Source: Lysobacterales bacterium (GTDB lineage: Bacteria; Pseudomonadota; Gammaproteobacteria; Xanthomonadales; Marinicellaceae). From it: 57,580 nucleotides of DNA. The position numbers were made by a program, and so were the translations under genes. The notes beneath the pieces were generated by a model that did not search any database, was not told the DNA's origin, and was given only the letters and a program-made list of their open reading frames with translations. Positions 17,256 through 27,011 of this stretch are shown here, piece after piece. Where the stretch lies: the NCBI GenBank assembly GCA_027067055.1, contig JAMOMK010000010.1, forward strand, positions 1 to 57,580. Direction: 5' to 3'. Position 1 is the first letter of the stretch, and each line of letters starts with the position of its first letter.

Positions 17256-19295
17256 TTGGAAGTTGTTCAATTAAAAGTTAATAAAAGCCAAAAAGATTTT
17301 AAAATCAACAGTCCTTTTGAGCCAGCAGGTGATCAACCTACTGCTATCAAGAAATTGACCGAAGGTTTTGAGGCTGGGTTAAAGTCGCAAACATTGCTTG
17401 GCGTGACTGGTTCTGGTAAGACTTTCACTATTGCTAATGTTATTCAAAATGTACAAAAGCCAACCATGGTGATGGTGCATAACAAGACTTTGGCTGGGCA
17501 GTTATTTAATGAGTTTAAAGAATTCTTCCCAGATAATGCGGTAGAATATTTCGTTTCTTATTACGACTATTACCAACCTGAAGCTTATGTGGCCGCATCA
17601 GATACTTACATTGAAAAAGATTCATCCATCAACGAATATATAGAGCAAATGCGCTTATCGGCAACCAAGTCTTTGATGCAACGCCGTGATGTGATTATTG
17701 TTGCCACTGTTTCGGCTATTTATGGTTTGGGCGATCCACAGTCGTATTTGCAAATGGTTATTCCATTAAAAGTTGGTCAAACAGTTGAGCAACGCGCTTT
17801 TTTGCATCAATTAACCGAACTGCAATTTACCCGCAATGACTATGAACTTGCCCGTGGGACTTTTCGTGTCCATGGCGAAGTTATTGATATTTTCCCTGCT
17901 GAGTCTGATAAATTGGCTATTCGGGTTGAATTATTTGATGATGAAATTGAAAAGTTAAGCTATTTTGACCCATTAACAGGCAAAAAATCTAGTAATGAAA
18001 AAGAACTGACCATTTTTCCAACTAAACATTTTGTCACTCCACGAGACAGAATGATTAATGCCACGATTACTATTCGCGAAGAATTGGTTGAGCGTTTGAA
18101 ACAATTAAATGACGACAATCAATTGGTTGAAGCACAACGCTTACAACAACGCACCAATTACGATTTAGAAATGATGATGGAGCTGGGGTATTGTTCTGGT
18201 ATCGAGAACTATTCACGTCACTTTACAGGATTGGAAGCTGGTGACCCACCACCGTGTTTATTTGATTACCTACCTGATGACGCTTTGCTTGTCATGGATG
18301 AATCGCATGTGAGCATTCCTCAAATTGGTGCCATGTATAAAGGCGATAGATCTCGTAAGGAAAATCTTGTTAATTATGGCTTTCGTTTACCTTCGGCATT
18401 AGATAATCGACCGCTTAAATTTGAAGAATGGGAAGAACGCACACCTCGAATGATTTTTGTGTCAGCCACGCCTGCCAAATACGAAGCGGATAATGCCTCG
18501 CAAATCATCGAGCAAGTGGTGAGACCCACTGGTTTACTTGATCCAGAAATTGAAGTGCGGCCAGTTGGCACTCAAATTGATGATTTACTATCCGAAATCA
18601 ATAAACGAATAAAAGTTCAAGAACGTGTTTTAGTCACAACCTTAACCAAACGTATGAGTGAAGATTTAACCGATTATATCTCTGAGCATGGCATTAAGTG
18701 CCGTTATTTGCACTCGGAAATTGATACCGTAGAACGCGCCGAGATTATTCGTGATTTACGTCAAGGTGTTTTTGATGTGCTTATTGGTATTAACTTATTG
18801 CGTGAGGGTTTGGATATGCCTGAGGTTTCATTGGTGGCAATTCTCGACGCAGATAAACCTGGATTCTTGCGTTCAGAGCGCTCTCTGGTACAAACAATCG
18901 GTCGAGCCAGTCGAAATGAAAAAGGCAAAGCTATTTTGTATGGGGATAAAATCACCCCTGCGATGGAATATGCCATTGGTGAGACCAAAAGGCGGCGTGA
19001 AAAGCAAATCGCATTCAACAAAAAACACGGCATCACACCAACCACGGTTATTCGTAAAATTCATGACCTCAAAGATGGTTTTGTTGAGTCCACCACAACC
19101 GATGACAAGCCACTGTTTAAAGTAGCTGAATCAGAAGGAAAATACAATGTTAATTCGCCTAAAGATTTGGCTAAATTAATTACTAAACTTGAGAAACAAA
19201 TGTTTGCTCATGCCAAGAATCTTGAGTTTGAAGAAGCCACTAAATTACGCGATGAGATTGAGCTCATCAAAAACACTCAGTTTATAGGAAGTTAA
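17256..19295 (+). CDS. uvrB: Excinuclease ABC subunit B
   Basis: UvrB is the damage-verifying helicase-like subunit of nucleotide excision repair, loaded by UvrA and cut-licensing UvrC. The 679 residues hold Walker A G-V-T-G-S-G-K-T at 49-56, the DNA-clamping beta-hairpin ([10 protein letters not shown]), D-E-S-H, the helicase motif Q-T-I-G-R-A-S-R, and the C-terminal UVR domain that contacts UvrC. The start is TTG, with AGGTTAAG about 8 bases upstream. Conserved similarity begins about 10 residues in. Confidence 0.97.
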   Translation: MEVVQLKVNKSQKDFKINSPFEPAGDQPTAIKKLTEGFEAGLKSQTLLGVTGSGKTFTIANVIQNVQKPTMVMVHNKTLAGQLFNEFKEFFPDNAVEYFVSYYDYYQPEAYVAASDTYIEKDSSINEYIEQMRLSATKSLMQRRDVIIVATVSAIYGLGDPQSYLQMVIPLKVGQTVEQRAFLHQLTELQFTRNDYELARGTFRVHGEVIDIFPAESDKLAIRVELFDDEIEKLSYFDPLTGKKSSNEKELTIFPTKHFVTPRDRMINATITIREELVERLKQLNDDNQLVEAQRLQQRTNYDLEMMMELGYCSGIENYSRHFTGLEAGDPPPCLFDYLPDDALLVMDESHVSIPQIGAMYKGDRSRKENLVNYGFRLPSALDNRPLKFEEWEERTPRMIFVSATPAKYEADNASQIIEQVVRPTGLLDPEIEVRPVGTQIDDLLSEINKRIKVQERVLVTTLTKRMSEDLTDYISEHGIKCRYLHSEIDTVERAEIIRDLRQGVFDVLIGINLLREGLDMPEVSLVAILDADKPGFLRSERSLVQTIGRASRNEKGKAILYGDKITPAMEYAIGETKRRREKQIAFNKKHGITPTTVIRKIHDLKDGFVESTTTDDKPLFKVAESEGKYNVNSPKDLAKLITKLEKQMFAHAKNLEFEEATKLRDEIELIKNTQFIGS

Positions 19296-19340
19296 CCAAA
19301 GCTAGCGATGCACACTAATTATCAGCTTTTAAACCTAAAC

Positions 19341-19404
19341 TAAGAACTTTATCAGAAAGTTATCAGAGTTTTCTCAGAATTCAAAAATTCATTTTTTGTA
19401 AAAT
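19341..19404 (+). promoter_or_regulatory. Four 11-bp direct repeats and -10 box upstream of the 574-residue secreted protein
   Basis: TAAG/TCAG-type repeats begin at 19341, 19352, 19363 and 19374, exactly 11 bp apart (for example ATCAGAAAGTT, ATCAGAGTTTT, CTCAGAATTCA). A TAAAAT -10 box begins at 19399, 25 bp after the last TCAG. There is no good -35, and the last repeat occupies that position. This is the layout of an activator-dependent promoter read by an OmpR/PhoB-type winged helix (inference). Confidence 0.6.
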
Positions 19405-19433
19405 AAAGTTTTACTTATTATGGAAAACAACTG

Positions 19434-21158
19434 ATGAAGATAATAAACTTTAAAAAACCCTTAATCATTATTGGGCTAATCATTAGCATAAACATTTATG
19501 CTAGCAATACAATTTGCGATGCAAGTGGTTGCGTTATTACCGTTGACTGGTCGATTGATGAAGAACCACAACATAACCTGCACACCTGTGACTATACACA
19601 AGGTGCTGCAACATTCTTTCCCGACACAACTGGACCTGGAGCTGGAAAATGTACATTTAGACGTGCTTTACGTGAAGCTGGAGCACGTTCTGATAATAAT
19701 GCCTGCCCAGGTTGTTCCCCTATCTTAATCCGTTTTACTGGACTTAATGGCACCGATGGCAATGCAGATGATGCCAACTACGATTCTGCAAGTGATCAAT
19801 GGGTATTGCCTATGAATAGCTCTGGAACGGCAAGTTTTTATGGTTTAGAGCCGCAAGCGTTAGACCTTGTTGGAAATATAACCATTCAAGGACCCGCTAT
19901 AGATGTCTTGAACGGTGAAATGCCAACCATAATAATTGATTCAGGAACAACTTTGGACATAGAACTTAAATTTGTTACCATAGAAAACTTGGGGTTTATG
20001 GGAGGACAAAGTATTCATTGGAAACAATCTGATGGTCTTTTTACCAATAACACTTGGGGATTAGCTCCTGATGGAGCATCTATTGAGTTTGATGACATGG
20101 TAGGAAATACTGATAATTTAGCAGGCAATCATGCTATCTTTACCACGCTTTTTGCCGATCGTATGACAGTAGATGGCAATGTCATGACAGGCGCAAGCAC
20201 TTTTGCGGTAGAAATTAATTCGGGCACCTCAGATGTAAAAATTATCAATAATTTAATCGGCACAAGAATCGATGGCAAAGTTCCATCAGTACCAACCAAC
20301 CTTAACTGTAGAACATTCACCAATATCAATCCAGTAAATCCACCAATTGACCCAGCAGAATGGTTTGGTGGAGCAGGAATTTCAGCCAGTGGGACAGGTT
20401 TACTGATAGAAAACAATGTTATTGCTGGATTACAAACTATTCACAGCACTTTTTCCACACCTCCAGAAGCACTAACCGTTTTTGGTCGGTTGCACACCGT
20501 GCAAAATAATATTATCGGTAAAGATTTAACAGGCAACGAAGTCGGCGTTTGCGGGCAAGGCATTAAACTATCAACTGCAACAGATTCACCAGAGGTGCAT
20601 AATGGACATATGATAATAGACAATGAAATTTACTTCCCAAAAAATGGCTTTGAGAATACCAAAGGAGCTATACTGTGGGGGGATACTCACGTCAATGGCT
20701 TTAAAGATGGGGGCAACACCATTCGCCGAAACCTTGTAAAGACAGGTTTAGAAAAATACATTGAATTTAGTGGCAACCTAATGAGTGTACAAAAAAGCTT
20801 TGAACCAGCGGTGATTTCATCAGTTAGTGGTGTGAATATAGCGGGTCATTCGCACCTAAGCAATATTTTTGGTGACCCAAGTCCGTGTCCAAACTGCATA
20901 ATAGATTTTTATCAAGATAATGGTAACACAGTAATGGATGCTTTAGAACATCTTGGCTCGACAGTTGCTGATGGCAATGGCGACTTTAACTTTACCTTAA
21001 GTGCGCCTTTAGCCAATGGTTTTGGCATTCGCACAACTAGCACCACAACAGCTGATAACATCATCCCAAGCACATGGTCTGGGACCACTTCAGAAATGTC
21101 ATCTGAAGTTTATGGCATTAGCATTTCAGAATTAATTTTTAACAATGGTTTTGAATAA
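19434..21158 (+). CDS. Secreted beta-helix-like protein (CSLREA-type N-terminus) with C-terminal NGFE
   Basis: This 574-residue protein has a signal peptide (hydrophobic I-I-I-G-L-I-I-S-I-N-I-Y-A, cleaved near residue 23). Early in the mature part G-K-C-T-F-R-R-A-L-R-E-A resembles the CSLREA motif seen at the head of secreted parallel beta-helix proteins. Recurrent short N-x-I/V rungs (N-N-V-I-A-G-L, N-N-I-I-G, N-N-L-I-G) fit a beta-helix. It ends I-S-E-L-I-F-N-N-G-F-E. The function is unknown; such proteins are often surface or matrix components. Expression is probably set by the direct-repeat array upstream. Confidence 0.8.
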   Translation: MKIINFKKPLIIIGLIISINIYASNTICDASGCVITVDWSIDEEPQHNLHTCDYTQGAATFFPDTTGPGAGKCTFRRALREAGARSDNNACPGCSPILIRFTGLNGTDGNADDANYDSASDQWVLPMNSSGTASFYGLEPQALDLVGNITIQGPAIDVLNGEMPTIIIDSGTTLDIELKFVTIENLGFMGGQSIHWKQSDGLFTNNTWGLAPDGASIEFDDMVGNTDNLAGNHAIFTTLFADRMTVDGNVMTGASTFAVEINSGTSDVKIINNLIGTRIDGKVPSVPTNLNCRTFTNINPVNPPIDPAEWFGGAGISASGTGLLIENNVIAGLQTIHSTFSTPPEALTVFGRLHTVQNNIIGKDLTGNEVGVCGQGIKLSTATDSPEVHNGHMIIDNEIYFPKNGFENTKGAILWGDTHVNGFKDGGNTIRRNLVKTGLEKYIEFSGNLMSVQKSFEPAVISSVSGVNIAGHSHLSNIFGDPSPCPNCIIDFYQDNGNTVMDALEHLGSTVADGNGDFNFTLSAPLANGFGIRTTSTTTADNIIPSTWSGTTSEMSSEVYGISISELIFNNGFE

Positions 21159-21181
21159 AAGCATTATCCAAAAATCAAAAT

Positions 21182-21213
21182 ATTAACCCTGAAAAACCAT
21201 TTTCAGGGTTAAT
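21182..21213 (+). terminator. Strong hairpin terminator (AACCCTG family)
   Basis: ATTAACCCTGAAAA pairs with TTTTCAGGGTTAAT around ACCA, a 14-bp stem 23 bases after the stop codon. It shares the ATTAACCCTG arm with the hairpins near 8020 and at 39168. Confidence 0.75.
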
Positions 21214-21316
21214 AAAATGTAAAGTTCACTCATCAACACAGCAACTATCAAAAACTAACAAAACCCAATGAAACCACGTGCTATTACACACTTTATAGGG
21301 TTTTAAAACCCTAAGC

Positions 21317-21379
21317 TCAGAACTTTTCAGGAAGTTATCAGAATTTCATCAGAATTCAACTCACCTATTTCTCTATAAT
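21317..21379 (+). promoter_or_regulatory. TCAG repeat array and -10 box upstream of the 85-residue secreted protein
   Basis: TCAG repeats begin at 21317, 21327, 21338 and 21349. The TATAAT -10 box begins at 21374, again 25 bp after the last repeat. The block aligns well with 19341-19404, including the adjoining GAACTTT and GAATTCA segments. Confidence 0.6.
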
Positions 21380-21412
21380 AAGTACTACATTTATTTAAAG
21401 GAAACTTAATTA

Positions 21413-21670
21413 ATGAAAAAATATACAGTTATTTTCATGCTGATGATTCTTAATACATCATCAGCCCAATTTGTTATGAAAAAACACACGATTAACAGCG
21501 GTGGTGGCAATACCATGTCAGGTGGCAACTTTACATTAAAGTCTAGCATTGGGCAAGTCGATGCCAGCAACACCATGACAGGCGGTACATTTGGATTAAC
21601 TGGAGGCTTTTGGCAACCATCAGCACCGACCAACACAACAGAATTAATTTTTAGCAACGGCTTCGAATAG
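21413..21670 (+). CDS. Small secreted protein with C-terminal NGFE
   Basis: This 85-residue protein starts with a signal peptide (M-K-K-Y-T-V-I-F-M-L-M-I-L...S-S-A). It has two glycine-rich repeats of the N-T-M-(S/T)-G-G-x-F type and ends T-E-L-I-F-S-N-G-F-E. An AAAGGAAA ribosome-binding site precedes the ATG. The next gene begins nine bases after the stop, so the two are co-transcribed. Nearly a fifth of this tiny protein is the linker and tail motif, which makes it a useful test case for what the tail does. Confidence 0.8.
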   Translation: MKKYTVIFMLMILNTSSAQFVMKKHTINSGGGNTMSGGNFTLKSSIGQVDASNTMTGGTFGLTGGFWQPSAPTNTTELIFSNGFE

Positions 21671-21679
21671 GGGAAAACC

Positions 21680-22729
21680 ATGAAAATCATACAAACTTTA
21701 TTATTTACACTCTTTTTTATCAGCACTAGTGCTTTTAGTATACCAGCTGGTAGTGGCTTTAGTTACCAAGGACAACTAACCGATGGAGGCTCTCCTGCCA
21801 ATGGCAATTATGACATTATCATCGATGCTTATAAGCTATCCTCTGGTGGGTCGGTGTTAGCAACACAGTCTTTTATAGCCGTCACTGTCAGCAATGGTTT
21901 AATAAGTATTCCGCAAGTTGATTTTGGCGATGCTCTTTATGATGGTGATGAAGTGTGGCTGGAGGTTTCAGTCAGAGTTACTGGTGGTGGTCCATTTACT
22001 CCTTTAATTCCGCGCCAACGCATGGCTGCAGTACCTTATGCAGTGCAAGCAGAGTTTTTAGCTAGTAATGATGCAAGTTTTGGCGATGTTCTTTTTCATA
22101 ATGGCATGAACTGGATAGCAGAGCCATTTAATACACTATCCAAATGGATTGTTTCAAGTGTCAATGATAACATGCGTACCAATGGCATGGTTGGAATCAA
22201 AACTAACCCATCAGATACCTTACATATAGTCGCACCAATAGGGGGTGAAAATCCATTTAGGGTGCAAGTTGGTTCTTCAACTAAATTAAGGGTCAATAAC
22301 GCCACAGGTGGTGTGTCAATCGGAGCCAACTCCACTCCTCCCATAAATGGTTTATATGTTTCTGGTGATTCCAAACTCAATGGTAATATCACACAACCGG
22401 CCTCTGCAAATGGTTTGGTTAAATACATGGTATCTGCTTTTTGCACAAACGGGTCTATTGGAGGAATCTTTACTGGCCCAGCTTTAATCAATCAATCTGT
22501 CAATAATGTTAACCAAGGAGTTATTACTATTTCCGATGGCTCTAGTGCTGCCGAATGCCTTATAAGTTTCCCCTCCGAGATTAGGTATTGGCAAACATCT
22601 GTAATAGGAACTGACCGTAATGCAGGAGTAAATTGCACCGAGTATAGCTCCACTAGTTTATACTGTTATGGCGTAAAACCAAGCAATGGTAATCGCAAGG
22701 TTGTCAATTTCATGCTAACAGTCTATTAA
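21680..22729 (+). CDS. Secreted protein with phage-tail-fibre-like repeats
   Basis: This 349-residue exported protein has a signal peptide (L-F-T-L-F-F-I-S-T-S-A-F-S). The N-terminal domain (about 25-130) contains F-S-Y-Q-G-Q-L-T-D-G-G and ends P-R-Q-R-M-A-A-V-P-Y-A-V-Q-A. The middle (V-G-I-K-T-N-P-S-D-T-L-H-I, G-G-V-S-I-G-A-N-S) looks like tail-fibre or collar repeats. The same N-terminal layout is detectable in the 27841-31065 protein. It lacks the F-E tail. A GGGGAAAA ribosome-binding site lies nine bases after the upstream stop. Its 3' end overlaps deoB by 15 bp, tail to tail. Confidence 0.8.
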   Translation: MKIIQTLLFTLFFISTSAFSIPAGSGFSYQGQLTDGGSPANGNYDIIIDAYKLSSGGSVLATQSFIAVTVSNGLISIPQVDFGDALYDGDEVWLEVSVRVTGGGPFTPLIPRQRMAAVPYAVQAEFLASNDASFGDVLFHNGMNWIAEPFNTLSKWIVSSVNDNMRTNGMVGIKTNPSDTLHIVAPIGGENPFRVQVGSSTKLRVNNATGGVSIGANSTPPINGLYVSGDSKLNGNITQPASANGLVKYMVSAFCTNGSIGGIFTGPALINQSVNNVNQGVITISDGSSAAECLISFPSEIRYWQTSVIGTDRNAGVNCTEYSSTSLYCYGVKPSNGNRKVVNFMLTVY

Positions 22730-23935
22730 CGCACCATGCGGCAAAGGTTCAATACCGAAATAATGCGCTAAAGTCTGTCCCATATCGGCAAACGAGTTTC
22801 GTTTGCCGATATTTTTTGGCTTGATATTTTGTCCAAAAAACACCACTGGTACATGTTCACGTGTGTGGTCTGTTCCTTGAAATGTTGGATCACAACCGTG
22901 GTCGGCTGTTATTAAAGCAATATCGTCTTTGCCCATTAATTCTTCTAGTTCCGGAATACGCTTATCAAATTCTTCAATAGCACTGGCATAACCTGCGACA
23001 TTGCGGCGGTGTCCAAAATGGCTATCAAAATCAACAAAGTTGGCAAAGATAAGTGTTTTGTCATTTGCCACTTTTAACTCATCCAACATGGCATCAAATA
23101 ATTCCATATTGTCTTTACCTTTGACGCATTTGCTAATTCCTCGACCTGAGAAAATATCATTGATTTTTCCAACAGAGACCACTTGACCACCTTGAGCGGA
23201 TAGTTTATCAAGCAACGTGGGTTCAATCGGAGGTGTAGTTAAGTCGCGGCGGTTGGCGGTTCTGACAAATTCTTCAGGTGCTTCACCCACAAATGGGCGT
23301 GCGATTACACGTGTTATGTTTAACTCTTCTGTTAAACCTTTAGCAATGGTACAGATTCGCATGAGTTCATCCAAACCAAAGTGTTTTTCATGTGCTGCAA
23401 TTTGAAATACCGAATCCGCCGAGGTGTAACATATTGGTTTGCCCGTTTTGATGTGTTCTGCTCCCAAGCGTTTTATGATTTCGGTTCCGCTGTCGTGGCA
23501 ATTTCCTAATATCCCTGGCACTCCAGATAATTTAATAAAGTCATCAATTAAAGGTTTAGGGAAACACGGCGTAGTTTCAGGGAATGTTCCCCATGCAAAA
23601 GGCACAGGCACTCCAGCCATTTCCCAATGACCACTGGGTGTGTCTTTGTCTTTTGAAACTTCCTCTGCATGACCATAAGCACCCTGCACTTTTATGTTTT
23701 CATCTACACCTGCCATTGGAGTACCACAACTACCAGCTAAAGCATGGGCCAATCCTAACCGTGTTAAATTTGGAATAAGTAAGGCTCCACTGCGTTGCTT
23801 GGTATCGCATTTGCCCTCAAAGCAGGCTTGAGCGATATGCCCTAAAGTATTCGTTCCTTCATCGCCGTAAAGATTTGCATCGGCACTGGCACCAATACCC
23901 AAAGAGTCCATCACTAAAATTATTGCGCGTTTCAT
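22715..23935 (-). CDS. deoB: Phosphopentomutase
   Basis: DeoB interconverts (deoxy)ribose 1-phosphate and 5-phosphate, feeding nucleoside-derived sugar into central metabolism. The 406 residues match the family. Alkaline-phosphatase-superfamily metal motifs are visible: V-M-D-S-L-G-I-G at the N-terminus, D-F-D-S-H-F-G-H and T-A-D-H-G-C-D-P-T near the C-terminus. deoA and punA, also leftward, lie 1-4 kb away, separated by yfdX on the other strand. Confidence 0.96.
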   Translation of the reverse strand: MKRAIILVMDSLGIGASADANLYGDEGTNTLGHIAQACFEGKCDTKQRSGALLIPNLTRLGLAHALAGSCGTPMAGVDENIKVQGAYGHAEEVSKDKDTPSGHWEMAGVPVPFAWGTFPETTPCFPKPLIDDFIKLSGVPGILGNCHDSGTEIIKRLGAEHIKTGKPICYTSADSVFQIAAHEKHFGLDELMRICTIAKGLTEELNITRVIARPFVGEAPEEFVRTANRRDLTTPPIEPTLLDKLSAQGGQVVSVGKINDIFSGRGISKCVKGKDNMELFDAMLDELKVANDKTLIFANFVDFDSHFGHRRNVAGYASAIEEFDKRIPELEELMGKDDIALITADHGCDPTFQGTDHTREHVPVVFFGQNIKPKNIGKRNSFADMGQTLAHYFGIEPLPHGALIDC

Positions 23936-24030
23936 AAATTTTCTTCAACCAAAATATCTGGATATTATAAGACCTTAACTTATTTAAACCAACCTATAAA
24001 AATATGAATTTATTTTTGAATTTTCAAGAC

Positions 24031-24059
24031 TTGTTTTTAAAAAAATAAATTCTTATATT
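24031..24059 (+). promoter_or_regulatory. Predicted promoter of yfdX
   Basis: TTGTTT (24031-24036) and TATATT (24054-24059) are separated by 17 bp, about 40 bases before the ATG, which is preceded by AGGAG. Confidence 0.5.
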
Positions 24060-24100
24060 GAGGTCGTTCAATTAACTAATAATTTATAGGAGAACTTAAT

Positions 24101-25003
24101 ATGAATACAAAGAAAACTTTAACCTCAATTGCTTTAAGCAGTTTGCTTTCAATGGGAACAATCTATGCAAAAGAAAGTCAAACCGCACAATCTGAAACAC
24201 AAAAAAGTGTGCAAAAAAGCATTGATCAAAAAACACAGGACATTGCCAAGGATAAACGAGATTCATTAGAAAATGACGCTGTTATCGCCTTATCAAAAAC
24301 AGCTGAAGCACTTAATGCTCTTGACAATAATGACTCAAAACAAGCACTGTCACTATTATCAGAAACTATTGGCAAATTAGAAGTTGTTGTTTCAGCCAAA
24401 CCTGAGCTAGCATTGGCTCCTGTTTTAGTAAATATATCAGCATACGACATTGTCATTGATTTACCCAGTATTTTAGAGGCCCAAAGGGTTGCCACACATT
24501 TACTGATTGACGGCGAATTTCAACAAGCCAGAAAAATCATTGAACCCATACGTAGTGAAATGGTTGTGACCACAACTTCTTTACCTTTAGCGACCTACCC
24601 TGATGCGATTAAAGCTGTCGTACCATTGATTAAGGACGGCAAAAATGAAGAAGCCAAACAAGCTTTACAGACAGTAATAAGTACTGTAGTTGTTGACGAA
24701 GAGGTTATCCCCTTACCAGTATTACGCGCACAAATGCTACTTGATATTGCAGAAACAAAAGCTAAAATCAAACGCAGCAAAATAGAACAAGGTGAATTAG
24801 ATGAGTTATATGGTGCTGCTATTTATCAATTAGCCTTGGCAGAAGCTATGGGTTATAGTGATGCACAAACGTATGCAACATTTGCAACTGAAATTAAAAA
24901 AATTCAAGCAGAGACTAGCAACAAGAAAGTTAGTACAGGCTTTTTTGATAAAATAAAAGAAATGTTGAATGGCTTTGGGTCTAGCAATTCATCCGATAGT
25001 TAA
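24101..25003 (+). CDS. YfdX family protein
   Basis: This 300-residue periplasmic protein has a signal peptide cleaved near residue 23 (M-G-T-I-Y-A/K-E-S). After a charged linker comes the helical YfdX region, with V-I-A-L-S-K-T-A-E-A-L near 65-75 and L-P-V-L-R-A-Q-M-L-L near 207-216. YfdX proteins are linked to acid or multidrug stress in enterobacteria, but their biochemical role is unclear. The gene stands alone between deoB and deoA, with its own promoter and terminator. Confidence 0.85.
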   Translation: MNTKKTLTSIALSSLLSMGTIYAKESQTAQSETQKSVQKSIDQKTQDIAKDKRDSLENDAVIALSKTAEALNALDNNDSKQALSLLSETIGKLEVVVSAKPELALAPVLVNISAYDIVIDLPSILEAQRVATHLLIDGEFQQARKIIEPIRSEMVVTTTSLPLATYPDAIKAVVPLIKDGKNEEAKQALQTVISTVVVDEEVIPLPVLRAQMLLDIAETKAKIKRSKIEQGELDELYGAAIYQLALAEAMGYSDAQTYATFATEIKKIQAETSNKKVSTGFFDKIKEMLNGFGSSNSSDS

Positions 25004-25049
25004 CTTAACGCAAAACATCATATTTAATATTTAATATTTAATATCTAAT

Positions 25050-25084
25050 AACAAAGGTGTCTAGAAATGGGAGGCACCTTTGTT
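25050..25084. terminator. Bidirectional hairpin between yfdX and deoA
   Basis: AACAAAGGTG pairs with CACCTTTGTT around a 15-base loop. It overlaps the deoA stop codon and lies 46 bases after the yfdX stop, so it can serve both converging genes. Confidence 0.6.
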
Positions 25085-26396
25085 AAGAAACAATTACTTT
25101 TATTACTTTAGGTGATAAGAGCGGCTGTTCAGAAACATTAATATACTTTAACAGATTTTTTTTTGTCTTATCTGCTTGCTCTTGAGTATTTGCATGAACA
25201 AATGCCAGTGGCTTATCCAACTCTACTTTATCACCAATATGGCAAAACTGACTAAAACCGACAGAATAATCAATAGCATCAGTTACCATTCTTCTACCAC
25301 CACCTAGTTCTACAACACCCATTCCTATCATTCGTGTATTCATTTCGGCAATATACCCAGTTTGTAGTGGATAAATGGGCTGAATAATATTGGCTTTGGC
25401 TAAATACTTGTCAGGATTTTCCATTAAATCATTAGGTCCACCTAAGGCAGATACCATTTTAGCAAAGACTTCTGCGGCTTTTCCATTAGCTAAAACAGCA
25501 TTGACTTTTGCTATCCCTGCATCAAAATCCTTAACAAACCGCCCTTGTACTAACATTTGCGCACATAAGGTTTCAACCAGTTCATGCAAAATTGGCTCTT
25601 GAGTTTTTCCTGTTAAATAGTCAATAGTTTCTGCTACTTCTAAGGCATTGCCTGCACTATAGCCAATTACTTGACTCATATCGGTTATAATCGCCGTCGT
25701 TTTAACACTAGAAACATCAACAATGGCTTGAGCCAATTCTTTGGCATCATCTAAATTTTCCATAAAAGCACCACTACCCGTCTTGACATCCATTACCAAT
25801 CCGTCAAGACCTTCTGCTAGTTTTTTAGAAAGAATTGAAGCAGTGATTAATGGAATGCAATCAACCGTAGCGGTGATATCACGTGTGGCATAAAAGCGTT
25901 TGTCAGCTGGTGCTAAGTTGTCCGTTTGTCCAATAATTGCACAACCGATATTTTTGACTGTTTGTCTAAACAATGTATTATCTGGCGTGGCATTATAACC
26001 AGGAATGGCATCAAACTTATCTAAAGTGCCGCCCGTATGTCCAAGACCTCGACCTGATATCATTGGTACATAACCACCACAAGCTGCCACAATGGGTGCA
26101 AGCATCAAGCTAATTTTATCACCCACTCCACCCGTTGAATGTTTGTCTAATATTGGTCCATTTAGATTCATATCAGACCAATCCATAACATCACCAGAAT
26201 TGACCATGCTTTGGGTAAAATCTATACGTTCTTGTGCATTCATGCCTTGAAAAAATACTGCCATTGCAAAAGCAGCAATTTGCCCTTCACTGACTGTATT
26301 GTTAGCAATACCTTGGATAAAAAAGTCAATTTCCGCTTGTGAAAGTACTTTGCCATCGCGTTTGTTTTTTATAATTTCTTGGTTTAAAAATGTCAC
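25083..26396 (-). CDS. deoA: Thymidine phosphorylase
   Basis: DeoA splits thymidine with phosphate into thymine and deoxyribose 1-phosphate. The 437 residues show the phosphate-binding K-H-S-T-G-G-V-G-D-K at 85-94 and S-G-R-G-L-G-H-T-G-G-T-L-D-K. The start is GTG at 26396 and overlaps the parE stop in a GTGA, so translation is coupled to the toxin gene upstream. It appears to be the last gene of a punA-phd-parE-deoA run. Confidence 0.96.
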   Translation of the reverse strand: MTFLNQEIIKNKRDGKVLSQAEIDFFIQGIANNTVSEGQIAAFAMAVFFQGMNAQERIDFTQSMVNSGDVMDWSDMNLNGPILDKHSTGGVGDKISLMLAPIVAACGGYVPMISGRGLGHTGGTLDKFDAIPGYNATPDNTLFRQTVKNIGCAIIGQTDNLAPADKRFYATRDITATVDCIPLITASILSKKLAEGLDGLVMDVKTGSGAFMENLDDAKELAQAIVDVSSVKTTAIITDMSQVIGYSAGNALEVAETIDYLTGKTQEPILHELVETLCAQMLVQGRFVKDFDAGIAKVNAVLANGKAAEVFAKMVSALGGPNDLMENPDKYLAKANIIQPIYPLQTGYIAEMNTRMIGMGVVELGGGRRMVTDAIDYSVGFSQFCHIGDKVELDKPLAFVHANTQEQADKTKKNLLKYINVSEQPLLSPKVIKVIVS

Positions 26397-26698
26397 AATA
26401 TGCGCCCTATTAGGTGTTTTTTTGGAAGCCTACTTTGATGTAAAACTCCTGCTATCACCACACAATCTCTATTGTATTGATAATAAATCATATGGCTTTT
26501 ATAAACAAAACCATAAGCCGTATCATGAACATCTGGTTTCTTGACACCCAGCAAAGGATTTTTCTTTATAAGTTGAATTGTTTTGCTCATGTCCATTAAA
26601 TATTTATTGGCTTGATTTACGCCCCATTTTTTTACTGTGAATGCCCTTATAAGTTTTAAATCTTGTTTAGCCAGGTCATGAAAAATCAGCTTCCTCAT
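26393..26698 (-). CDS. ParE/RelE-family toxin
   Basis: This 101-residue protein of the RelE/ParE superfamily has an N-terminal A-K-Q-D-L-K-L-I helix, a central G-V-N-Q-A-N-K-Y segment and a C-terminal Y-K-S-H-M-I-Y-Y-Q-Y...H-Q-S-R strand pattern typical of ParE. ParE-type members poison gyrase and RelE-type members cut mRNA; the pattern favours ParE. It overlaps the antitoxin gene by 4 nt (ATGA) and deoA by 4 nt (GTGA). Confidence 0.88.
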   Translation of the reverse strand: MRKLIFHDLAKQDLKLIRAFTVKKWGVNQANKYLMDMSKTIQLIKKNPLLGVKKPDVHDTAYGFVYKSHMIYYQYNRDCVVIAGVLHQSRLPKKHLIGRIL

Positions 26699-26961
26699 TC
26701 GTCAAATTTGCCTGCAATTAATTTCTCAAAAAATTCTTCCGCATCATCAACAAATAAACCATTTTTTATGTCATCATCAACTTGTTTAAATCTATTTTTT
26801 AACATTTGCAACTTAATTTCTTCCGAAGCTTCATAATCTTCAATAGAAACAACAACAGCCGTAGCTTTGCCATTTTTATTAATTTGTACGGGTTCTTTTT
26901 GAACTTTCATCAGTAATTCACCAAAATGTGTTTTGGCTTTGTTTGCGTTTAAAACTTCCAT
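26695..26961 (-). CDS. Phd/YefM-family antitoxin
   Basis: This antitoxin has 88 residues from the ATG at 26961, which has GGAG seven bases upstream; the frame opens four codons earlier at a TTG. The N-terminus (M-E-V-L-N-A-N-K-A-K-T-H-F-G-E) is the Phd/YefM DNA-binding fold, and the acidic C-terminal half should wrap the toxin. Antitoxins of this type usually repress their own promoter. It begins 50 bp after the punA stop. Confidence 0.9.
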   Translation of the reverse strand: MEVLNANKAKTHFGELLMKVQKEPVQINKNGKATAVVVSIEDYEASEEIKLQMLKNRFKQVDDDIKNGLFVDDAEEFFEKLIAGKFDE

Positions 26962-27011
26962 CAGTGACTCCAAATCGTTCGATTCGTTTATTTTAAACGA
27001 TATTTTAGAAT

